Assembly (NCBI RefSeq): GCF_001704415.2
Contig: NC_030814.1
Location: 69,743,121-69,807,120 of the forward strand
DNA: 64,000 nucleotides
DNA from: Capra hircus
Lineage: Eukaryota; Chordata; Mammalia; Artiodactyla; Bovidae
Direction: 5' to 3'
The notes beneath the pieces are model-generated. The model was not told where the DNA came from and did not search any database. It was given only the letters and a program-made list of their open reading frames with translations. This document shows positions 57,213 to 64,000 of this stretch, piece by piece. Position 1 is the first letter of the stretch; each line of letters starts with the position of its first letter. The position numbers and the translations under genes are program-made.

Positions 57213-57355
57213 GGTAGCTCATTTCTGTGCTATACAGCAGATCCTTGTTGGTTATCTATTTTAAATATAGAAGTGTGTACACTTTGTTGTACACCTGAAA
57301 TTAACACAACATTGTTAATTAACTATACTCCAATATAAAATAAAAAGTTAAAAAA
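57213..57355 (+). mobile_element. Short L1 3' end with 5' inversion
   Basis: 57213-57287 is L1 3'UTR in antisense (ctgtgctatacagcagatcc). 57288-57355 is the L1 3' terminus in sense (tgtacacctgaaattaacac) with an A-rich end. This is a small twin-priming product. Its first 19 bases recur at 58784-58802. Confidence 0.65.
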
Positions 57356-58101
57356 TATAAAGGTAGACAATTATATAGGTATGTTTTATACAAGGTACAT
57401 ACTTATGTAATTTATATTATATAGTATCGCTATAAATATAATATAAGTGAGCACGTATTTTACATATGTATATGCTGAGAATTCTGTGGATGCAGAGACC
57501 TATATTGAAGAACACATCAGCACATTCAGATTGTCAGGGCAATGAAAGAAAAAAATGTTCTGGAAACAAAAAGAGTAGGCAGAGAGAGTGGAAGATAAGT
57601 CTGGAAATCTGGATAGCCCCTGATTTTTCTCAGAGCTCTTCCTGCTCCTACTTTTGCCCCTAAAAGCATCTCTCATTCATTTCCTGCCTCTCATAGCTTG
57701 TCAAAGCCACAGCAAACACATCATAAAAATTAGGTTTCTTTTTTTTCTCACCCATCTGGACAATTTTTCTTATTTTAATTTAATTATCCTATTTAATTTG
57801 AGTCTAAGCGAGAAACATGGCAGACGGTATGGTCCAGTGGCAATCCATCCCAAAGCTGATCTGAAAATAATTACCTGTATTTTTCTTCTCCTGGTCTCCC
57901 ATAGAGTGTGTAACTATCTCTGCATAGCCTGTTAGCTCTGGACTCTACCATATCAGTTGAATAATTAGAGCAACTATCTGGAAGCAATTATAAATTAATT
58001 ATTCCAGAAAAACCTCTAGTAGTCATAAGGTATTAGCAAACATAAAGTTTTAATCCAGAGTCATACTCTCAAATGACCTGGAAATGATTTTAATAGTATA
58101 A
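57356..58101. other. Unique stretch
   Basis: AT-rich near 57360-57470. No gene is supported. Confidence 0.5.
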
Positions 58102-58860
58102 GTTCAGTTCAGCTCAGTTTAGTCGCTCAGTCGTGTCCGACTCTTTGCGACCCCATGAATTGCAGCACACCAGGCCTCCCTGTCCATCACCAACTCCTGG
58201 AGTTCACCCAGACTCACGTCCATTGAGTCCGTGATGCCATCCAGCCATCTCATCCTCTGTCGTCGCCTTCTCCTCCTGCCCCCAATCCCTCCCAGCATCA
58301 GAGTCTTTTCCAATGAGTCAGCTCTTCGCATGAGGTGGCCAAAGTACTGGAGTTTCAGCTTCAGCATCATTCCTTCCAAAGAAATCCCAGGGCTGATCTC
58401 CTTCAGCATGGACTGGTTGGATCTCCTTGCAGTCCAAGGGACTCTCATGAGTCTTCTCCAACACCACAGTTCAAAAGCATCAATTCTTCAGCTCTCAGCT
58501 TTCTTCACAGTCCAACTCTCACATCCATACATGACCACAGGAAAAACCATAGCCTTGAATAGACGGACCTTTGTTGGCAAAGTAATGTTTCTGCTTTTGA
58601 ATGTGCTATCTAGGTTGGTCATAACTTTTTTTCCAAGGAGTAAGCGTCTTTTAATTTCATGGTTGCAGTCACCATCTGCAGTGATTTTGGAGCCCCCCAA
58701 AATAAAGTCTGACACTGTTTCCACTGTTTCCCCATCTATTTCCCTTGAGGTGATGGGACCAGATGCCATGATCTTTGTTTTCTGGTAGCTCATTTCTGTG
58801 CTTTAAGCCAACTTTTTCACTCTCCACTGTCATTTCATCAGGAGGTTTTTTAGTTCTGTT
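58102..58860 (-). mobile_element. BovB antisense copy with a 17-bp filler
   Basis: Inverted tail at 58102 (agttcagttcagctcagttt) to the 'VKEESEK' region near 58858. At 58784-58800 seventeen bases replace the usual ~10 bp between 'gttttct' and 'ctttaagcc'. The part beyond the filler is visibly more diverged than the part before it. Confidence 0.9.
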
Positions 58861-59167
58861 TCACAAATACAAATTAAAACCTGTCATGTTGTCTGTAACA
58901 CTGTCTCTCATAAAGGGTGCTATTTAATCATTGTTGTTCCTTCTTTTCAGTCTTTCTATTCTCTTTCTTCTCTTAAAAAAAAAATCCTGGGGTTTTTTTT
59001 AAATTTTTCTTAATTTTATTTATTTTTCCCAAATATTATAAGTCTTTATTTTTTCCCATTTGGTTTTTCCTATTTGGTTAATCTGAAAATACAGTCCTTA
59101 TAAACCAAATTTAATTTTTGAAACATTTTTCCCACAGAGGCAGTCCTTCATTTTTCTTTCATTAATG
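58861..59167. other. T-rich unique spacer
   Basis: Nothing recognised. Confidence 0.5.
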
Positions 59168-59272
59168 GTGTGGTGGTGGTGGTTTCCTCGCTAAGTCACG
59201 TCTGACTCTTGCGACCCAGGAATCAAACCCGGGTGTCCTGCATTGCAGGCAGATTCTTTACCAGCTGAGCCA
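59168..59272 (-). mobile_element. Internally deleted Bov-tA, antisense
   Basis: BovA start (cgctaagtcacgtctgactc) joined directly to the tRNA-type head (cctgcattgcaggcagattc). The middle of the SINE is missing. Confidence 0.8.
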
Positions 59273-59783
59273 TGATTCATACCCACATGACTGACATAAA
59301 GTTGTCTGAAACTGATTATTAATTTATGTACAATATATGATGACTTTAGTATACTTAACATAGTTTTTATTGTGACACAAATAAATTTTGATGATCTGAA
59401 AGGAAACCTTGCTTTTCTTTTTTTTTTTTTTTTTCATTTTAATTGGTTGGAAAAGATGCCAAAGAGACCAAATCATGGATGTTAATAAATAATGATCTTA
59501 TCATCTTCTATTTATTTCTGAGCATAGGTCTTATTCCATATAACTAGTAAAGGTCTTATTATACCAATCAGTGAACCGTTTGACATGGATACTGTGGACA
59601 TTACCATCCAATAGGGTACGTCGAAGGTACTGACGTGCAATAATTATCCATGCCTGCATCACATGGATTGCATGTTTTGCTCAGAGACAGGTCAATTCCA
59701 ACATCTTTATGGGTTTAAGACAAATATAACTCAGAAGTGTGATTATGTGTCATCTCAGTCAGTGTTTGCCAACGACCATTCCT
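59273..59783. other. Unique spacer with a T-run
   Basis: The homopolymer T is at 59418-59434. Nothing else is recognised. Confidence 0.5.
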
Positions 59784-59972
59784 GAAGATCGAAAACCCAG
59801 GGCTCCTACATTGCAGGCAGATTCTTTACAGTCTGAGCCACCAGGGAAACCCAAGAATACTGGAATGGGTAGCCTATCCCTTCTCCAGGAGAGCTTCCTG
59901 ACCCAGGAATTGAACAGGGGTCTCCTGCACGGCAAGCGGATTCTTTATCAGCTAAGCTACCAGGGAAGCCCA
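59784..59972 (-). mobile_element. Bov-tA, antisense, double-headed, 3' part only
   Basis: Two inverted tRNA-type heads (cattgcaggcagattcttta and gctaagctaccagggaagcc) without a full BovA body. Confidence 0.82.
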
Positions 59973-60019
59973 AGTGTAAACTACTATTTATTAAATTATA
60001 TACCATGAATACTAAGAAA

Positions 60020-60178
60020 TTTACATTTATTATTTCAGTTTTTCTCATAACAACCCAGGGCTCAGATATTACTATTTCTATTTTACAGATAAATAGACTG
60101 GGCCTCAGAAAACTTTTGCAACTCATTCAAGGTCCAATAGTGAATAAATGGGTGCTGGGATCAGAATTCAGTTCATTT
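60020..60178 (-). mobile_element. MIR SINE, antisense
   Basis: 'ctcataacaaccc', 'ttctattttacagataaata', 'gactgggcctcagaaaactt' and 'caaggtccaatagtgaataa' follow the antisense MIR order. Confidence 0.75.
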
Positions 60179-61317
60179 GATTACAAAAGTCTATTTTTCA
60201 CCACCAATTTTTATTGATTTCATGTTCAATAAATATTGGTCTGGAGATGTTTCTTGTGGTTATCAAGTACAAATATTTTTCTCCTTCAATTTTAACCATA
60301 CCTGAAATAACATGAAATTCCAGAAATATAGGCAATCTGTATTCTACGCTCCCCCTCCACAAGAGAACCTTCCAGTCCATTCCAAGGAGAAGAGGCATCT
60401 CTCTTCTCCACTAACTATAGCCACATTAAGTATTTTTATCACACTTGATCATTAAACTGATCATTCATTTGTTCACTATTAATTCAATTATTAATCTGTT
60501 TAATCCATATCAAGACAGACTGCTTCAGGTTATATTCTCCCAGAGTTTGGGAGATTGTTGGAAATACTGATATCAATACTTTTTTAATAGCCTAAATATA
60601 AAAATTTTAAGAAAGAAATTTCAGAAAATCTTGAAAGGTCTGTCATAATTAGGTTCAGCTTTCTAAAGCATAAAACCAAATTGGTGCTAAAAACAAAGTG
60701 GAAAACTCTCTCTCATATCACAGACGCTAGAAGTCAACAGCTCATGGCACTTCCGTGATCATCAGGGACTCTGGCTTATCTGAATGCTCCATCATTCCTG
60801 ATGTGCAGCTTTCATCTTTAAGTTTGCCTCAAGGAGAAATATGGCTGCTAGAATTCCAGCCATCAGGTCTAAACTGGACACCAAAAAAATGGAGAAAAGA
60901 GAATTGACATATATTTCTATGAGATTTCCCAGCATCTCATTCATCTCATTACAGTCTTCTATCAAAGAAAGTAAAAAATATAACTCCTTCACAAGGTTCC
61001 TCACAGTCTAGAGTAAAAAGGACTGCCAAAAACAAGAGTGGCACAACAGATATTTGAAGCGTGGAAGTTTATCATTAGTATAAAGAGACTCTGTCTCAGT
61101 CTTGACAGTTTCTATTTCTACCAGCATTTTCTTATCACAAAATTCTAAACTTCATCTATTTTTTTCCAACTTCACATATATTTAAGCCTCTATATCTTTG
61201 GAAATCATCCCATCTGAACATCAAGACAGTTCCCAAGAATTCCTACATCCCACATCTGGCTCACCATGAAAGAGAGCGCATGTGAAATAAATTGGAATTA
61301 GGGAATTGTCCCTCCTT
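60179..61317. other. Unique stretch
   Basis: About 1.1 kb. A minus-strand frame at 60792-61004 is open for 70 codons with a hydrophobic middle, but no family is recognised. 61200-61251 is the likely source of an inverted insert at 62101. Confidence 0.5.
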
Positions 61318-61330
61318 ATCAATGTCAAAG

Positions 61331-61607
61331 CGGAGAAGGCAATGGCACCCCACTCCAGTACTCTTGCCTGGAAAATCCCATGGATGGAGGAGCCTGGTAG
61401 GCTGCAGTCCATGGGGTTGCTAAGAGTCGGACACGACTGAGCGACTTCACTTTCACTTTTTCACTTTCATGAACTGGAGAAGGAAATGGCAACCCACTCC
61501 AGTGTTCTTGCCTGGAGAATCCAAGGGACGGGGGAGCCTGGTGGGCTGCCGTCTATGGGGTCGCACAGAGTCAGACACGACTGAAGTGACTTAGCAGCAG
61601 CAGCAGC
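61331..61607 (+). mobile_element. Young BovA2 SINE, sense, with perfect 13-bp TSD
   Basis: Complete BovA dimer ending in (CAG)n. TSD atcaatgtcaaag at 61318-61330 and 61608-61620. Confidence 0.95.
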
Positions 61608-61631
61608 ATCAATGTCAAAGAACGTTCAATC

Positions 61632-62962
61632 TACTGTACAGTCATGCTCATTTCACATACTAGCAAGGTTATATTCAAAATCCCTCAAGCTAGGCTTCCA
61701 CAGTACTTGAACCAAGAACTCCCAGATGTAAAATCTGGATTTTGAAGAGGCAGATCATATCACCAACATTCATTGCATCACGGAGAAAAGGAAGTTCCAG
61801 AAAAATATCTGCTTTGGCTTTGTTAACTACACTGAAGCCTTTGACTGTGTGAATCACAGCAAACTGTGGAAAATTGTTAAAGAGATGAGAGTACCAGATC
61901 ACCTTACTTGTCTCCTGAGAAACCTGTATGCAGGTCAAGAAGCAACAGTTAGAACCAGGCATGGAACAGTGGACTGGTTCAAATTTGGGAAAGGAGTACA
62001 AGGCTATATATTATCACCCTGCCTATTTAACTTATATGCAGAATACATCATATGAAATGCCAAGCTGGATGGAATCACAAGTTGGAATCAAGATTGCAGG
62101 GGGAATGTAGGGACTCTTGGGAACTGTCTTGTTCGGATGGGATGATTTCCATTGCTGGGGGAAATGTCAACAACACCAGATATGCAGATAATATCTCTCT
62201 AATGGTAGAAAGTGAAGAGGAACTAAAGAGCTTCTTGATGACCGTGAAAGAGGAGAGTGAAAAAGCTGGCTTGAAACTCAACATTCCAAAAACTAAGATC
62301 ATGTTATCCGCTCTCATAACTTCATAGCAAGTAGATGGGGAAAAAGTAAAAACAGTGACAGATTTCCTTTCCTTGGACTCCAAAATCACTGTGGACAGTG
62401 ACTACAGTCATGAAACTAAAAGACGCTTGCTTCTTGGAAGAAAAGCTATGACAAACCTAGACAGTGAATTAAAACCGCAGAGACATCACTTTGCCAACAA
62501 AGGTCCACATAGTTACTCAAAGTTATAGTTTTTCCAGTAGTCATGTACAGATGTGAGAGTTCAACCATAAAAAAGGCTGAGCGCCAAACAATTGATGCTT
62601 TTGAATTGTGGTGTGGGAGAGGACTTTTGAGAGTCCCTTGGATTGCAAGGGAGATCAAACCAGTCAATTGTAAGGGAAATCAGTCTGAATATTCATTGGC
62701 AGGACTGATGCTGAAGCTGAAGCTCCAATACTTTGACCACTGGATGCAAAGAGTCAATTCACTGGAAAAGACCCTGATGCTGGGAAAGATTGAGGTCAGA
62801 TGGAGAGGAGGGAAACAGGATGAGATAGTTGGATGACATCACTGACTCAGTGAACAGGAAGTTGAGCTAACTCTGGGAGATAGCGGAGGACAGAGGAGCC
62901 AGGCATGCTGCAGTCGATGCGATCACAGAGTTGAACATGACTTAGTGGCTGAACAACAAAAA
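61632..62962 (+). mobile_element. BovB sense copy, older, with a ~50-bp inverted local insert
   Basis: From the pre-RT region ('tcatttcacatactagcaag') to a CAA-type tail (gtggctgaacaacaaaaacc). Many stops. At 62101-62150 it holds foreign sequence that matches the reverse complement of 61200-61251. 'attgc(a/t)gg' occurs on both sides of the insert. Confidence 0.9.
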
Positions 62963-63349
62963 CCCACCTCATCACCCAGGCACAATTCACCATCTTTTTG
63001 CAGGCAAGCTTTCTCTCCTCATTCTAATCCTAGACAAAATGCTTCCTAAAACTCCAGAGCATAAAAAGAAACCACTGCCATAACCTAATATCATGCCAAA
63101 TCAAGATATCTAAAACTACAGGCGAAAATAAATAAGTTGAAACCTACAGAGTAAAAATAACTCTCCCCAAATGTCATTATCCATGATGTTTTATGGTACA
63201 CACTAGCTTTTATTTACATGAATTAAAACTTGTACCACTTCACACTGGCTGCCTACCAAAAGATGTTTTTATCCATCCTTTCCATGTGACAAATAGAACA
63301 GGCAGTTGAAACCATGTGTAGTAGTCAGAAAAAAAAAAAAATCCAAAGC
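62963..63349. other. Unique spacer
   Basis: Nothing recognised. Confidence 0.5.
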
Positions 63350-63530
63350 TATTACTCTGTGCCAGTCACTGTTCTGAGTGCTTTATGCTTTATAAAAATC
63401 AACTCATTTTTGCACTTGTAATAGACTGAATAGTGACAGGAGGGTTTCCTGTAGTTTTCTGATCATGAGTGAGGCACACAGAACTTAGGTAACTTGCTCA
63501 AAAACACACAGACAGTGACTAGCTGAGTTT
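63350..63530 (-). mobile_element. Probable MIR, antisense
   Basis: 'ctctgtgccagtcactgttc' with 'gagtgctttatgctttataa' and later 'cttgctcaaaaacacacaga' match antisense MIR, interrupted by diverged sequence. Confidence 0.6.
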
Positions 63531-64000
63531 GGTGCTAAAGGCTGTTCAGTGTCCACTTTCGGATTGAACTATGTGCTAAACAGATTAATCTTTCATTCTG
63601 ATTTTAAAGCAGTCTTGAGCTACCTGAAAAAGTTAAAAATACAGAGTTCTCATTCCTCATTATTGGTCCATTTCCTCTGGTCTTCTGGTCTTCTAGGATT
63701 TACCATTAATTGCAATACTCCAAACTCTCACACTATATCAATTATCAGATAACCCCTCAGATACTAATTAGACAAAACATCAGGGATAACTTACAGCCAG
63801 AGGAGAACAAGGTTTTTCTCTCAATGTCTTAGGAGAAAGAACAGAGCCCTTTTAGACATAAATGTAGACAATGAGGTCAAATTTCATCTAAGGGATAATT
63901 TTGAAGTGAGCATGGAGCATGACATGGGAAGGTTTGTCATCTTAGAGTCTTATCCTCAGAGGTAACCTCCACTACATAAGCACATAAGCTTGCTCCACCA
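63531..64000. other. Unique stretch to the window end
   Basis: Nothing recognised. Confidence 0.5.

Noticed and set aside
11144..61607. tRNA genes, suggested by tRNA-like heads in many SINEs
   Set aside because: They are Bov-tA or CHR SINE heads without an intact cloverleaf and are attached to SINE bodies.

Overview
The window is mammalian genomic DNA from a pecoran ruminant, most likely a bovid (cattle, sheep, goat or relative). The evidence is the repeat content: many BovB (RTE-type LINE) copies, BovA2 and Bov-tA SINEs, a cetartiodactyl CHR-type SINE, ruminant-type L1 elements and old MIRs. The DNA is AT-rich, has no operons or long gene-sized ORFs, and looks like an intergenic part of an olfactory receptor cluster. 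The species cannot be fixed from the sequence alone. Only two host genes are visible. Both are intact single-exon class II olfactory receptors of the family-2 type on the minus strand: 27165-28118 (317 aa) and 42680-43624 (314 aa). They are about 14.5 kb apart and roughly 60% identical by eye. Both appear to be complete, working receptors for odorants in olfactory neurons; in each the first ATG lies a few codons inside the longest open frame. Layout: 1-9.2 kb is a GC-rich scrap followed by nested L1s with two BovB insertions. 9.2-22.1 kb is an LTR remnant and a dense series of BovB, BovA2 and Bov-tA insertions, including two inverted BovB arrangements. 22.1-31.1 kb is mostly unique or old sequence around the first receptor gene. 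31.1-38.9 kb holds a BovA2, an L1 that carries a duplicate of a segment from 23.9 kb, and a large head-to-head BovB pair. 39-49 kb is mostly unique sequence around the second receptor gene. 49.2-55.8 kb is a nest of L1s with a BovB/L1 chimera. 55.8-64 kb is unique sequence with scattered SINEs and two more BovB copies. No new defence, metabolic or toxin system is present. What stands out is a set of rearrangements inside retroelement copies. Four short or medium insertions in BovB or L1 copies match nearby single-copy sequence (102 bp at 21699, about 485 bp at 32635, 17-19 bp at 58784, about 50 bp inverted at 62101). One BovB copy also carries a fold-back strand switch (21443-21468). Two head-to-head BovB pairs share private mutations between their arms. 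These look like traces of reverse-transcriptase template switching or break repair during retrotransposition. Repeat names and boundaries were assigned by eye from remembered consensus sequences, so ends are good to about 5-20 bp except where a target-site duplication (TSD) fixes them.
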